Made by a program: the position numbers and the translations under genes. A DNA stretch of 64,000 nucleotides from Rhizobium sp. CF080. Its GTDB lineage: Bacteria > Pseudomonadota > Alphaproteobacteria > Rhizobiales > Rhizobiaceae. Where the stretch lies: the NCBI RefSeq assembly GCF_000282095.2, contig NZ_AKKC02000016.1, positions 542,927-606,926 of the forward strand. The letters are read 5' to 3'. Below the pieces are notes generated by a model. The model had not been told where the DNA came from. It ran no database searches and worked only from the letters and a program-made list of their open reading frames with translations. Below, in pieces: positions 47,378 through 55,969 of the stretch; within the stretch, counting starts at the first letter, position 1, and each line of letters opens with the position of its first letter.

Positions 47378-47646
47378 TGAGCTTGACGAGCCCTTGCCTT
47401 CTCCAGTTTCTCGCGCATCATGTTCAGCACATCCTCAGAGCTGTAATACACTCCCGTCCGTTTAGCTTCATCGCGGGCCTTGAGCCCTCTTGCAATGAAT
47501 TCTGCCTGGGTCTTTCGATAATCGACCTGCCGCCTCAAGGACTCTTCCATAAAAGCTGAAAGCGTTTCGCCCTCTTTGAGCACACTCTCCGCGGCTGCCC
47601 GCAGTTCCGGATCGACCCGCAGGGAAGGAATCGTTGCGGTTTTCAT
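47374..47646 (-). CDS. YlcI/YnfO-type antitoxin
   Basis: Encodes 90 residues: MKTATIPSLRVDPELRAAAESVLKEGETLSAFMEESLRRQVDYRKTQAEFIARGL, an RHH-type DNA-binding start, and a charged C-terminal part (EAKRTGVYYSSEDVLNMMREKLEKARA) for toxin contact. The ATG at 47646 was chosen over the upstream frame (47829) because the conserved domain starts there. Overlaps the toxin by four bases. This is the module at the 3' side of betA. Confidence 0.85.
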   Translation of the reverse strand: MKTATIPSLRVDPELRAAAESVLKEGETLSAFMEESLRRQVDYRKTQAEFIARGLKARDEAKRTGVYYSSEDVLNMMREKLEKARARQAQ

Positions 47647-47711
47647 GTCTTCTCTCCATGCGTTGCAATTGCGATGCAGTGTGCTTGAGGTGTTGGAATT
47701 AATCAAGACGC

Positions 47712-48182
47712 CTACAAGAACCCGATCCATCTTCCGGCAATCACCGCGCTGATCCAGATCATAATTGAGAAGACGGCGGAAATCCGAAGCGCTGCCGTCG
47801 GCGCATCGCCGGAGAGCACCGCCCGCCATCCGGAATTGAAATGAACCGCCGCAACGTTCAGAAGGCCGAGCGCCACGAAGCCGAGCTTGGCGAGGAAAGC
47901 CGGGTTGCGGGCATATTCCAGCGGCCGGACCGAGAACAGGCAGAGGCCGGTGAGGATGGCGAGGAGAACACCGGCGCCGGCCAGGCGCGACAGGTAGGGC
48001 GCGATCGCGGCAAGCGGGACGACCGGGGCCAGGCCCAGCAGCCGGAGATCGAGTGCCAGGATGCCACCGAACAGCATGCCGATGCCGAGGATATGCGCGG
48101 CGTTGACCAGCAGATAGAGCGTCGAAGACGTGATCAACGCCCGCGCGAGCGGCGTTTCGGCAGCCATGGCGAGGAATTCCAT
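47712..48182 (-). CDS. DUF6644-like membrane protein
   Basis: Encodes 156 residues with about four transmembrane helices (STLYLLVNAAHILGIGMLFGGILALDLRLLGL, RLAGAGVLLAILTGLCLFSV, AFLAKLGFVALGLLNVAAVHF and AVFSIMIWISAVIAGRWIGFL). The conserved segments LxNAAHILGIGMLFG and the N-terminal MEFLAMAAETPLA are typical of small membrane proteins found next to a DUF6152 gene, and the pair is often predicted to be linked to redox-metal proteins. The ATG at 48182 has GAGG upstream in the DUF6152 3' end. Function unknown. Confidence 0.75.
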   Translation of the reverse strand: MEFLAMAAETPLARALITSSTLYLLVNAAHILGIGMLFGGILALDLRLLGLAPVVPLAAIAPYLSRLAGAGVLLAILTGLCLFSVRPLEYARNPAFLAKLGFVALGLLNVAAVHFNSGWRAVLSGDAPTAALRISAVFSIMIWISAVIAGRWIGFL

Positions 48183-48189
48183 GCCCGCC

Positions 48190-48573
48190 TCAGTTGGTCT
48201 TGATGCGTTCCGGATAGATGTCGAAGGTCTTGCCGGCAACCACGATCCGGACCGCCTTCAGGCGTTTCTCATCGCGGTCTTCGGAACGGTTGCCGGTAGC
48301 GGTGATCTGGTCGCCGACCTTGGCTTGGCCTTCCACGAAGCCGGCGCGCTGGGTCTGGTTGGGATTGCCGAGCTCGACGCGCCAGACGCCGTCCTCGGCC
48401 CTCACCTCGAGCGTCGGATGCGGCGGGGCAAAGGAAATCGACTGGATGGTGCCCTTGAGGTCTATCTGGTCGGCTTCCGCCCAGGACCAGCCGTGATGGG
48501 CGGCGGCGGTGCCGGCGAGCGCAGCGGTCATTGCGGCACCGGTCAGGATGCGGGTGATCGAAAGGCCAGGCAT
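48190..48573 (-). CDS. DUF6152-family periplasmic protein
   Basis: Encodes 127 residues with a signal peptide (ITRILTGAAMTAALAGTAAAHHGW) and a mature start HHGWSWAEADQIDLKGTIQSISFAPPHPTLEV. The HHGW motif at the mature N-terminus is the DUF6152 mark and could bind metal. The rest is beta-rich, with KAVRIVVAGKTFDIYPERI. The ATG at 48573 has GAGGAG upstream. It is the upstream gene of a pair with the membrane protein at 47712-48182 (start 8 bases past its stop). Role unknown; a copper or other metal link is only a guess. Confidence 0.8.
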   Translation of the reverse strand: MPGLSITRILTGAAMTAALAGTAAAHHGWSWAEADQIDLKGTIQSISFAPPHPTLEVRAEDGVWRVELGNPNQTQRAGFVEGQAKVGDQITATGNRSEDRDEKRLKAVRIVVAGKTFDIYPERIKTN

Positions 48574-48676
48574 GACGGCTCTCCTCAGTTCCGGGTCATA
48601 TGCCGGAAGATGTAGGTTACCTTCGCGGATGACCAGAGGTTTCACCGTTTCTTGAACGTCGGCTGACGATCGAACG

Positions 48677-50038
48677 TCAGTTGGTCGCCATCAGCGCCAC
48701 GGCCCGGTCGACGATCAGGCGGTTGAGGGCGCGGTAGTCGCCGTCGAAATGGTGGCCGCCTTCGCGGGCGAGAATCTGGGCGCCGCGGATTTCCTGGACT
48801 GCCGGGCAGGCACTGTCCTCCTCCTCGAGCCCGTAGATGCACTGGATCTTGGACGGCTCGACCTCGCGCAGGTCGTCGACCGGATCACCGTATTTGCCGG
48901 TGCCGGTAAAGCCGAGCCAGCCGGTTACGTCGATCTCGAAATCCGCATGATGCGACAACGCCAGAAGCGAGACGAGCGAGATCGCCTGCTTGTCGGCCTC
49001 CGGCAGAAGCCGGTAAGTGGCGGGCAGGACATTGGCGCCGAAGGAATAACCGATCAGCAGGACGTTATCGACGTTCCACCGCTTGCGGTAGGAGGTGATG
49101 ATATAGGAAAGGTCGGCAGCGGTCTGTTCCGGGGTCCGCTCGCTCCAGAAATAGCGCAGCGCATCGACGCCGACGACCGGGATGCCCTCTTCCTTCAGAT
49201 AGGCGCCGAGCTGCTGGTCGATGTCGCGCCAGCCTCCGTCGCCGGAATAGATGATCGCCATCGTGTTGTGCTTCGGCGTCGCATGGATCGGCACGATCGG
49301 CAGATTGAGCGGCGAAGCGGAATGGGCGAGCCGCCGGACGATCGCCGACGCGTTCTCGAGCAGTGCCACATCCGCGCCCTGGGCGGCCTCACGGAACTCG
49401 ATCGCGGGATGGATGCCCTTCAGGTCCTCGACATGGATACGACCTGCAGCGTCGGCCGTCGGGCTGAAGACGACCCGGACCGGATTGGGGAGATCGCCTT
49501 CCGTCAGGCCGTAGACCGTGCCGCCTGGAACGGGCGTCTTGGGTGCCGGCGTGCAGAGGATGGTCGACAGCGGGATGATGGACTGCGGGTCGATGGCGAG
49601 CGTCTCGGCGATCGTCGAATCCGGCGTCTGGGCGGCGATCGCCAGCGCCAGCGTGCCGCCGTCACCGATACCGGCCACGACCGGCGGGTGATAGCTGGCG
49701 ATATCGGCCGAGCGGTGCAGCTGGCGCGTCACGTCTTCGATATCGGAAACGAGATAGAGGCAGTCATCCCGCTCTTCCTCCAGCGCCGCATAATAGTCGC
49801 GGATGTCCACGCCGACCACCAGCGCGCCGTCCCTGACCAGCGCCTCGGACGTCTGCTCCTCGCGATCCGTCCAGCCTTCGCCGCCCGAAAGCAGCACCAC
49901 GACGCCGGTCGCCTTGCCTTCGGGGAAGGAAATCCGGTCGGTCGGCAGGCTCTTGGTCTTCAGGGCCGGTTCGGAGACGATGTTGACGATGGCAGCGACC
50001 AGCGTGATGCCGGCAAAGATGATCGGCAGAAGCTTCAT
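48677..50038 (-). CDS. acvB: Lysyl-phosphatidylglycerol hydrolase AcvB/AtvA (VirJ-like)
   Basis: Encodes 453 residues. AcvB, a periplasmic alpha/beta hydrolase, cleaves lysine from lysyl-phosphatidylglycerol, limiting LpiA output; it is needed for virulence or acid tolerance in Agrobacterium and R. tropici. A signal anchor (MKLLPIIFAGITLVAAIVNIV) begins the protein. The C-terminal hydrolase domain has the nucleophile S332 in IGYSFGAN and SGDGGWRD at 265-272. The N-terminal half (from 46) is a similar hydrolase domain in which the nucleophile position reads GIGDGG (123-128), so it is probably inactive. Overlaps the lpiA stop by four bases (ATGA). Confidence 0.9.
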   Translation of the reverse strand: MKLLPIIFAGITLVAAIVNIVSEPALKTKSLPTDRISFPEGKATGVVVLLSGGEGWTDREEQTSEALVRDGALVVGVDIRDYYAALEEERDDCLYLVSDIEDVTRQLHRSADIASYHPPVVAGIGDGGTLALAIAAQTPDSTIAETLAIDPQSIIPLSTILCTPAPKTPVPGGTVYGLTEGDLPNPVRVVFSPTADAAGRIHVEDLKGIHPAIEFREAAQGADVALLENASAIVRRLAHSASPLNLPIVPIHATPKHNTMAIIYSGDGGWRDIDQQLGAYLKEEGIPVVGVDALRYFWSERTPEQTAADLSYIITSYRKRWNVDNVLLIGYSFGANVLPATYRLLPEADKQAISLVSLLALSHHADFEIDVTGWLGFTGTGKYGDPVDDLREVEPSKIQCIYGLEEEDSACPAVQEIRGAQILAREGGHHFDGDYRALNRLIVDRAVALMATN

Positions 50039-51354
50039 CTGCGAAGGATGCCCTTCAGGCCACCGCCGATCAACATGGTAATGTCGAACATCGAAATGAC
50101 CGGCATGCCGCGGCCCGAGACGACGAGATAACGCGGCTGCCATTCCGGATCGAATTTATCCTTGAACAACCGCACGCCGCGGAAATTGTAGAAACGCTCG
50201 CCATTCTGGTAAATGCGGTCGCCCACGTGGTTCCACAGCGGCGCCTTGTTGTGGGTCGAGAGCCCGGCAAGCGGCGCCATGCCGAGATTGAGCGTGCGAA
50301 AGCCGGCAGCCTTCATATGTTCCATGATGCGCACGAACAGCAAGACCATCATGCCCTGATGAGCATTCGGCAAATGGCGCATGAGGTCGATGCAGGCGTC
50401 ACCGGCCGAGCCGGTCGACAGGACGTTGGCGAATGCAATAATCCTGCCTTCGACGCGGATGACGGCAACCGGGCCGGCCGCCACATACCGAGGTTGGAAG
50501 GTACCGAGCGAAAATCCTTTTTCCGTCGCATTCTGGGCGATCAGCCAGGTACGCGAGACGGACAGGAGCTCGTCCAGAACTGCGGGCACGTCCTCTGCCT
50601 CGATCATCGAAAATTCAAGGCCATCGCGAACCGCGCGGTTGACCGCGCGCCGAAGCCTGATCCGAGTGCCGCCCTTGAGGTCGAACTTCGTGAGGTCCAC
50701 CACCGCCTGTTCGCCGAGCTTGTAGGGCTTCAGCCCGGCGTCGACGGTGAGCGGCAGGAAGTCCGGGGAGACCTGATAGAAAACGGCGCGGCAGCCCGCC
50801 TTGCGGGCCTCTTCCATGAACTTCAGCGTCAGGCCGGACCAGGCCTCGCGAGGGCCGACAGGGTCGAACAACGCCACCCAGGAGCGACCCTGCTGGGCGT
50901 ACATGATGAACGCATCGCCGCAATCGGAGAACAGGATCTTCTTGTCGCCGAGGCGCACGAGGCCGGCGCTTGCATTGGGCTGCGTGGCGAGAATTTCGAT
51001 GGCGCGGTTCATTTCGTCGCTCGCCGGCGGCTTGCGACAGCGCCGCGGACGCCGCAGCCGGTTGGTGGCGAGCGCGCCGATCAGCAGCGTCAGCGCAAGA
51101 CCTGTCGGCGCGTGGATGTCGCTGTTCGACAGAAGCAGGCTCCAGCCGAGCCTCGCCAGATTTTCCTCCAGGAAAAGGTTGACGCCAAGCGAAATCACAA
51201 ACAGGACCAGACCGAACGCCAGGAGAATGCCCGTATCGGGGGTAAGGCGGTCGATCAGCACCTTTCCCATCGAAACGGCAGTTTGAGCCGAATGCTTTGC
51301 CGGCGAGCCGGAGACCGGCTCGGGGGTATCGTCGAGTTGGGCAAAATCTGCCAT
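50035..51354 (-). CDS. lpiA: Lysyl-phosphatidylglycerol synthase, short form (LpiA-like)
   Basis: Encodes 439 residues. The DUF2156 catalytic domain (about 115-430) transfers lysine from Lys-tRNA to phosphatidylglycerol, changing membrane charge in acid and against cationic peptides. Motifs: FSDCGDAFIMYAQQGRSWVALFDPVG, KLGEQAVVDL, LGMAPLAGLS and YNFRGVRLFKDKFDPEW. The N-terminus has only two membrane helices (about 42-62 and 77-97), whereas usual LpiA/MprF proteins are near 850 residues with a large flippase part. There is no room upstream for the missing part (230 bases to cysA). It is the first gene of an operon with acvB. A weak GGGTAACCT precedes the ATG. Confidence 0.85.
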   Translation of the reverse strand: MADFAQLDDTPEPVSGSPAKHSAQTAVSMGKVLIDRLTPDTGILLAFGLVLFVISLGVNLFLEENLARLGWSLLLSNSDIHAPTGLALTLLIGALATNRLRRPRRCRKPPASDEMNRAIEILATQPNASAGLVRLGDKKILFSDCGDAFIMYAQQGRSWVALFDPVGPREAWSGLTLKFMEEARKAGCRAVFYQVSPDFLPLTVDAGLKPYKLGEQAVVDLTKFDLKGGTRIRLRRAVNRAVRDGLEFSMIEAEDVPAVLDELLSVSRTWLIAQNATEKGFSLGTFQPRYVAAGPVAVIRVEGRIIAFANVLSTGSAGDACIDLMRHLPNAHQGMMVLLFVRIMEHMKAAGFRTLNLGMAPLAGLSTHNKAPLWNHVGDRIYQNGERFYNFRGVRLFKDKFDPEWQPRYLVVSGRGMPVISMFDITMLIGGGLKGILRR

Positions 51355-51413
51355 AGGTTACCCGTCACAGAAAGAACGTTACGCCAGCGTTCGTCAGGGC
51401 CTGAGCCCGTGCG

Positions 51414-51459
51414 TTCATACCCGTTCATTGCAAATCAAAAATTGACGCATATCAATTTT
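51414..51459 (-). promoter_or_regulatory. FNR/FixK-like box and -10 upstream of lpiA
   Basis: AAAATTGA (51438-51445) and TCAATTTT (51452-51459) are perfect inverted arms. Their core TTGAC-GCAT-ATCAA (51442-51455) differs from the FNR/FixK consensus TTGAT-N4-ATCAA at one base. On the minus strand TATGAA (51419-51414) gives a start near 51407, so the box would be centred near -41.5, the class II position. Confidence 0.5.
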
Positions 51460-51587
51460 GAAAAACTTTCCGTGATTAGGGTAAAAACGTCACGCAATAA
51501 AGTGGTGTGCACTGCGATTTGGCGGATTTCGACCTAGTTTTCCGGGTATTCGGCCTGATCACGTCAACCCCAGGATGCTGGCAGGAC

Positions 51588-52625
51588 TTAATTGCGAAAA
51601 ACCTTCCAGCGTGTCGGACGGAAACGGGCCTCGCTGCCGAGTTCGATCGGCGCATGCAGTGGCACTTCCACCTCGACGTGATAGGGTGCGTGGCCGTCAT
51701 TGGCGATGTCGATCTCGGCGATACGGGTGCCGGCGAGACGGCGACAGGCGGTGACCTTGCCGAACAGCGCATCCGGCGCATCGACGAGCGTCACGTCTTC
51801 CGGACGGAAGAAGAGCTCCCCTGCTCCGTCGCCCGGCTCCGAAATGCCGATCGGCTGCCCCTGGAAAAGCATGGTGCCATCTTTCACCTCGACCGGAAGC
51901 TGCGAGGACTCGCCGATGAAGGAGAAAACGAAGGGCGAACCCGGCCGGTCATAGACGTCGTCAGCGGATCCGACCTGCTCGATCTTGCCCTGGCTCATGA
52001 CCACGACGCGGTCGGCAAGCTCCAGCGCCTCTTCCTGGTCGTGGGTGACGAAGACCGTGGTGTGGCCGGTGCGGTCGTGGAATTCGCGCAGCCAGCGGCG
52101 CAGTTCCTTCCTGACCTTGGCGTCGAGTGCGCCGAACGGCTCGTCGAGCAGCAGGATGCGCGGCTCGATCGCCATGGCGCGGGCAAGTGCGACGCGCTGG
52201 CGCTGGCCGCCGGACAGCTGGTTCGGATAACGCTTGTCGAGCCCGCCGAGCTGGACCATCTCCAAGAGATCGGAGACCCGGCGGCGGATTTCCGCCTTGG
52301 GCGGGCGGCTGCCGGCCGGCCGGACCTTGAGGCCGAAGCCGATATTCTCGGCGACCGTCATATGCCGGAACAGCGCATAATGCTGGAAGACGAAACCGAC
52401 ATTGCGATCCTGCACCGAATGATGCGAGGCGTCCTGGTCGCCGAAGAAGATCTTGCCCGACGTCGGGAAATCGAGGCCGGCGATCAGTCGCAGCAGCGTC
52501 GTCTTGCCGGAGCCGGAAGGGCCGAGCAGCGCGATCAGCTCGCCTGAGGCGATCTTCAGCGACACGTCGTTCAGCGCCGGGAAACGTTCGAATTCCTTGC
52601 GGATATTGCTGATGGTGACTTCCAT
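51588..52625 (-). CDS. cysA: Sulfate/thiosulfate ABC transporter ATP-binding protein
   Basis: Encodes 345 residues. It hydrolyses ATP to power the CysTWA/Sbp importer. Walker A is GPSGSGKTT at 35-43 (K41), signature LSGGQ at 137-141, Walker B LLLDE at 158-162, and the switch His is in FVTHDQEE. A C-terminal TOBE-like regulatory domain (about 240-345) is present. The ATG has a promoter-less position in the operon: it starts 15 bases after cysW. Last gene of sbp-cysT-cysW-cysA on the minus strand; its stop is followed by the upstream region of lpiA. Confidence 0.94.
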   Translation of the reverse strand: MEVTISNIRKEFERFPALNDVSLKIASGELIALLGPSGSGKTTLLRLIAGLDFPTSGKIFFGDQDASHHSVQDRNVGFVFQHYALFRHMTVAENIGFGLKVRPAGSRPPKAEIRRRVSDLLEMVQLGGLDKRYPNQLSGGQRQRVALARAMAIEPRILLLDEPFGALDAKVRKELRRWLREFHDRTGHTTVFVTHDQEEALELADRVVVMSQGKIEQVGSADDVYDRPGSPFVFSFIGESSQLPVEVKDGTMLFQGQPIGISEPGDGAGELFFRPEDVTLVDAPDALFGKVTACRRLAGTRIAEIDIANDGHAPYHVEVEVPLHAPIELGSEARFRPTRWKVFRN

Positions 52626-52640
52626 CTAGTCTTGGACCTT

Positions 52641-53519
52641 TCAATGCCTGCCGCCGGCAGCGCCGGCACCGAACCGAAGTTCGAGAAGGGTTTTCAATGC
52701 AAGGGTGACAAGCGCCAGCAGAGCCAGCAGCGAGGCCACCGCGAAGGCCGCGACGAAGTTATACTCATTATAGAGTATCTCCACATGCAGCGGCATGGTG
52801 TTGGTGAGGCCGCGGATATGGCCCGAGACGACCGAGACGGCGCCGAACTCGCCCATGGCGCGGGCATTGCAGAGGAGCACGCCGTAAAGCAGGCCCCATT
52901 TGATGTTCGGCAGCGTCACGTACCAGAAGGTCTGCCAGCCGGATGCGCCGAGCGACAGGGCCGCCTCCTCGTCGCCGGTGCCCTGGTCTTCCATCAGCGG
53001 GATCAGTTCGCGCGCGACGAAGGGAAAGGTGACGAAGACGGTGGCGAGCACGATGCCCGGCACGGCAAACAGGATGGTGATGCCGTGGCTTTTCAGCAAA
53101 GGACCGAGCAGGCTGCTGGAGCCGAAGAGCAGTACGTAGACCAGGCCGGAAATGACCGGCGAGATCGAGAACGGCAGGTCGATCAGTGTGATCAGGAAGG
53201 ACTTGCCCTTGAACTCGAACTTGGCGATCGCCCAGGCGGCGCAGAGCCCGAAGACGAGGTTGAGCGGCACGGAAATCACGGCGACCAGAAGCGTCAGGCG
53301 GATCGCCGCAGCGGCATCGGGCTCGATCAGGGCCTCGTAATACTCCAGCCAGCCCTTGCGGAAGGCCTCGACAAAGACGGAAACCAGCGGCAGAAGCAGG
53401 AAGAAGGCGAGGAAAACCAGCGCCAGCCCGATCAGCAGGATCTTTGCGAGCGGCCGCTCGTCGGCGGGATTGCGGAAGGCCGGCGGTTTGCCGAGTGCGG
53501 AGCGGGTGTCTTCAGACAT
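52641..53519 (-). CDS. cysW: Sulfate ABC transporter permease CysW
   Basis: Encodes 292 residues with about six membrane helices. The transporter inner-membrane subunit is recognised by the EAA-type loop AALSLGASGWQTFWYVTLPNIKWGLLYG (about 195-222) that contacts CysA. The Ser-Pro-rich segment LIDLPFSISPVISGLVYVLLFG is typical of sulfate permeases. Its start overlaps the cysT stop by eight bases, which shows translational coupling. Acts with CysT, CysA and Sbp to import sulfate or thiosulfate. Confidence 0.94.
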   Translation of the reverse strand: MSEDTRSALGKPPAFRNPADERPLAKILLIGLALVFLAFFLLLPLVSVFVEAFRKGWLEYYEALIEPDAAAAIRLTLLVAVISVPLNLVFGLCAAWAIAKFEFKGKSFLITLIDLPFSISPVISGLVYVLLFGSSSLLGPLLKSHGITILFAVPGIVLATVFVTFPFVARELIPLMEDQGTGDEEAALSLGASGWQTFWYVTLPNIKWGLLYGVLLCNARAMGEFGAVSVVSGHIRGLTNTMPLHVEILYNEYNFVAAFAVASLLALLALVTLALKTLLELRFGAGAAGGRH

Positions 53520-54369
53520 TGCCGTATCTCCTTCGGTTCCAGGCCTGGATGAGGTTGATGATGAAGAGCATCACGAAGGAGATGATCAGCATGATGGTGG
53601 CGATCGCCGTCGCCCCCGCATAGTTGAACTCCTCCAGCCGGATGACGATCAGGAGCGGCGCGATCTCCGAAACGTAAGGAATGTTGCCGGCAATGAAGAT
53701 GACCGAGCCGTATTCCCCGACGCCTCTGGCAAAGGCCAGCGCAAAACCGGTCAGGATCGCCGGCGTCAATCCCGGCAGGATCACCTTCGAAATCGTCTGA
53801 AAACGATTGGCGCCGAGGGTGGCTGCGGCTTCCTCCACCTCGCGGTCCAGTTCTTCCATGACCGGCTGCACGGTGCGCACCACGAAGGGAAGGCCGATGA
53901 AGACCAGCGCCACGACGATGCCGAGCGGTGTGAAGGCGATGCGGAACGGCATGAACAGCGAACCGACCCAGCCGTTCGGCGCATAGAGCGCTGCAAGCGC
54001 AATGCCAGCGACCGCCGTCGGCAGAGCGAACGGCAGGTCGACGATCGCATCGATCAGCCGGCGACCCGGGAAATTGTAACGGGTCAGCACCCAGGCGACG
54101 ACGGTGCCGAAGACGACATTGACCAGCGCGGCCACGAAGGCCGTGCCGAAGGATATATAAAGTGCGTCCAGCGTGCGCCGGTCGGTCAGAACAGCGAAAA
54201 ACCCGCTCCAACCAAGCCCGGCAGTACGCCAAAGCAGGCCAGCAACGGGGATGAGAATGATCAGCGACAAGTAGGCGAGCGAAAAGCCGAGCGTCAACCC
54301 GAAACCCGGGATGATGCTCGGCTGCTTCAGTCGCCACTTTGCCGGTGAGGCAGTGGCGTTATGGATCAT
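53512..54369 (-). CDS. cysT: Sulfate ABC transporter permease CysT (CysU)
   Basis: Encodes 285 residues with about six membrane helices. The EAA loop is EEAAATLGANRFQTISKVILPGLTPAILTG (about 185-215), and FPGRRLIDAIVDLPFALPTAVAGIALAALY is the usual sulfate permease stretch. The partner of CysW in the heterodimeric channel. It starts 13 bases after the sbp stop and overlaps cysW by eight bases. Part of the sulfate uptake operon, probably induced by sulfur shortage. Confidence 0.94.
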   Translation of the reverse strand: MIHNATASPAKWRLKQPSIIPGFGLTLGFSLAYLSLIILIPVAGLLWRTAGLGWSGFFAVLTDRRTLDALYISFGTAFVAALVNVVFGTVVAWVLTRYNFPGRRLIDAIVDLPFALPTAVAGIALAALYAPNGWVGSLFMPFRIAFTPLGIVVALVFIGLPFVVRTVQPVMEELDREVEEAAATLGANRFQTISKVILPGLTPAILTGFALAFARGVGEYGSVIFIAGNIPYVSEIAPLLIVIRLEEFNYAGATAIATIMLIISFVMLFIINLIQAWNRRRYGNV

Positions 54370-54382
54370 CTAATATTCCGAC

Positions 54383-55429
54383 TTACTTACCGGGCTTGTA
54401 GATCTGGTCGAAAATGCCGCCGTCACCGAAATGCTCGGGCTGCGCCTTCTTCCAGCCGCCGAAGATCGGATCGTCGATGGTGACGAGCCTGATGTTCGGC
54501 AGCGCCTTCAACAATTCCGGCTTTACCACATCCGGCTTCGAAGGACGATAGAAGTGCTTCGCCGCGATGTTCTGGCCTTCATCGGAATAGAGATATTGCA
54601 GATAGGCTTCAGCCTGTTTGCGGGTTCCCCGGGCGTCGACGGTCGCGTCGACCACCGCGACCGGAGGCTCGGCGAGGATCGAGATCGGCGGAACGACGAT
54701 CTCGAAGGCATCCTTGCCGAATTCCGCCCCGGCGAGATAGGCCTCGTTTTCCCAGGCCAGCAGCACATCGCCGATCTGGCGCTGCGCGAAGGTGACCGTG
54801 GAGCCGCGGGCGCCAGTGTCGAGGACGGGAGCGCGCTTGTAGAGTTCGCCGACATAAGCCTTGATCTTGGCCTGATCGCCCTTGTATTCCTCGTTCGCCC
54901 AGGCCCAGGCGGCAAGGTAGTTCCAGCGGGCACCGCCCGAGGTCTTCGGGTTCGGCGTAACGATCGACACGTCGCCCTTCACCAGGTCGCCCCAGTTCTT
55001 GATCCCCTTCGGATTGCCCTTGCGGACGAGGAAGACGATCGTCGACGTGTAGGGCGACGCATGGTTCGGCAGGCGTTCACGCCAGCCGGCCTTGATCTTG
55101 CCGGACTTCTCGATCGCGTTGATGTCGCTTTCGAGCGCCAGCGTCACGACATCGGCTTCAAGGCCATCGATGACTGAACGGGCCTGCGCGCCGGAACCGC
55201 CATGCGACTGACGGATCGTCACATCCTCGCCGCCCTGGGTCTTCCAGTATTTTGCGAAGGCGGCGTTGAAATCCTTGTAGAGCTCGCGGGTCGGATCGTA
55301 GGAAACGTTGAGAAGCTGGCTATCGGCAAAAGCCGGCGCGGCGATCCCGACCGTCAGGGACAGACCGAGTGCGACGGCGCCCAGACGCGTCCCCAGTCGC
55401 CGGCCCAATCCCGGGGCAAAATTGAACAT
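54383..55429 (-). CDS. sbp: Periplasmic sulfate-binding protein
   Basis: Encodes 348 residues. A signal peptide (LGAVALGLSLTVGIAAPAFA) is cleaved near residue 35, followed by DSQLLNVSYDPTRELYKDFNAAFAKYWK, the N-terminus of Sbp/CysP proteins. The sulfate-contact segments SHGGSGAQARSVIDGL and PNPKTSGGARWNYLAAWAWA (about 163-182) are present. It delivers sulfate to CysTWA in the periplasm. A strong AGGAGGG precedes the ATG. First gene of the operon; the promoter should lie in 55430-55669. Confidence 0.94.
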   Translation of the reverse strand: MFNFAPGLGRRLGTRLGAVALGLSLTVGIAAPAFADSQLLNVSYDPTRELYKDFNAAFAKYWKTQGGEDVTIRQSHGGSGAQARSVIDGLEADVVTLALESDINAIEKSGKIKAGWRERLPNHASPYTSTIVFLVRKGNPKGIKNWGDLVKGDVSIVTPNPKTSGGARWNYLAAWAWANEEYKGDQAKIKAYVGELYKRAPVLDTGARGSTVTFAQRQIGDVLLAWENEAYLAGAEFGKDAFEIVVPPISILAEPPVAVVDATVDARGTRKQAEAYLQYLYSDEGQNIAAKHFYRPSKPDVVKPELLKALPNIRLVTIDDPIFGGWKKAQPEHFGDGGIFDQIYKPGK

Positions 55430-55669
55430 AAAGATCCCTCCTGTGGTTCTGCCGAAACTCTATCGGTTGGGTCGTCTTAGTCAATCGAGGCCAAGAAGAA
55501 GGCAAAACTGTTTCCCTTTGACGGTCTGCGACGACAAAGAAACCATTAACCCTCCCGATATGGACAGAATGCCAGCATTGGCAAACCGGCGGTTTGCAAA
55601 ATCACAATCCCGCCATAATCGAGATTTTGGGGGCGAGGGAGGAGGATTTTCCAAGCAGTTGGCGAGACA

Positions 55670-55969
55670 CTAGAGATGTCGGCTGACATCCATCTTCTGA
55701 TGAAGGATGCGGATAATATCGACAGCGTTTTCGGAAAACCGATAGAAAACACAATGCGCGCCGACGGATTATTTGAAATACCCTTGCCGAATATCAACCG
55801 GCCGACCGAGTTTCCGCCCTGCCGCCAATCCTTCCAGCGTTGAGATTAGTTCATCGTGGTAGCGCTCGGCCTGCTCCGACGACCACGTTTCGACCGTATA
55901 ATCCCAGATATCCTCAAGATCCTCTTCCGCACGCGGTCAAAGCTTGTAGTCCCGGCCCTTAGCGGCCAT
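55670..55969 (-). pseudogene. parE: parE toxin remnant with two in-frame stop codons
   Basis: From ATG 55969, overlapping the parD stop region, the frame reads MAAKGRDYKL, then TGA (55939-55937), then PRAEEDLEDIWDYTVETW and on to GYFK, then TAA (55771-55769), then SVGAHCVFYRFSENAV and a natural stop at 55670. Apart from the two stops the 99 residues fit a complete ParE (P-R-A-x-x-D-L-x-x-I-W at the start, V-F-Y-R...VDIIRILHQ-x-M at the end). Length and phase are intact, so the damage is by point changes, not indels. The toxin is presumably inactive. Confidence 0.85.
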
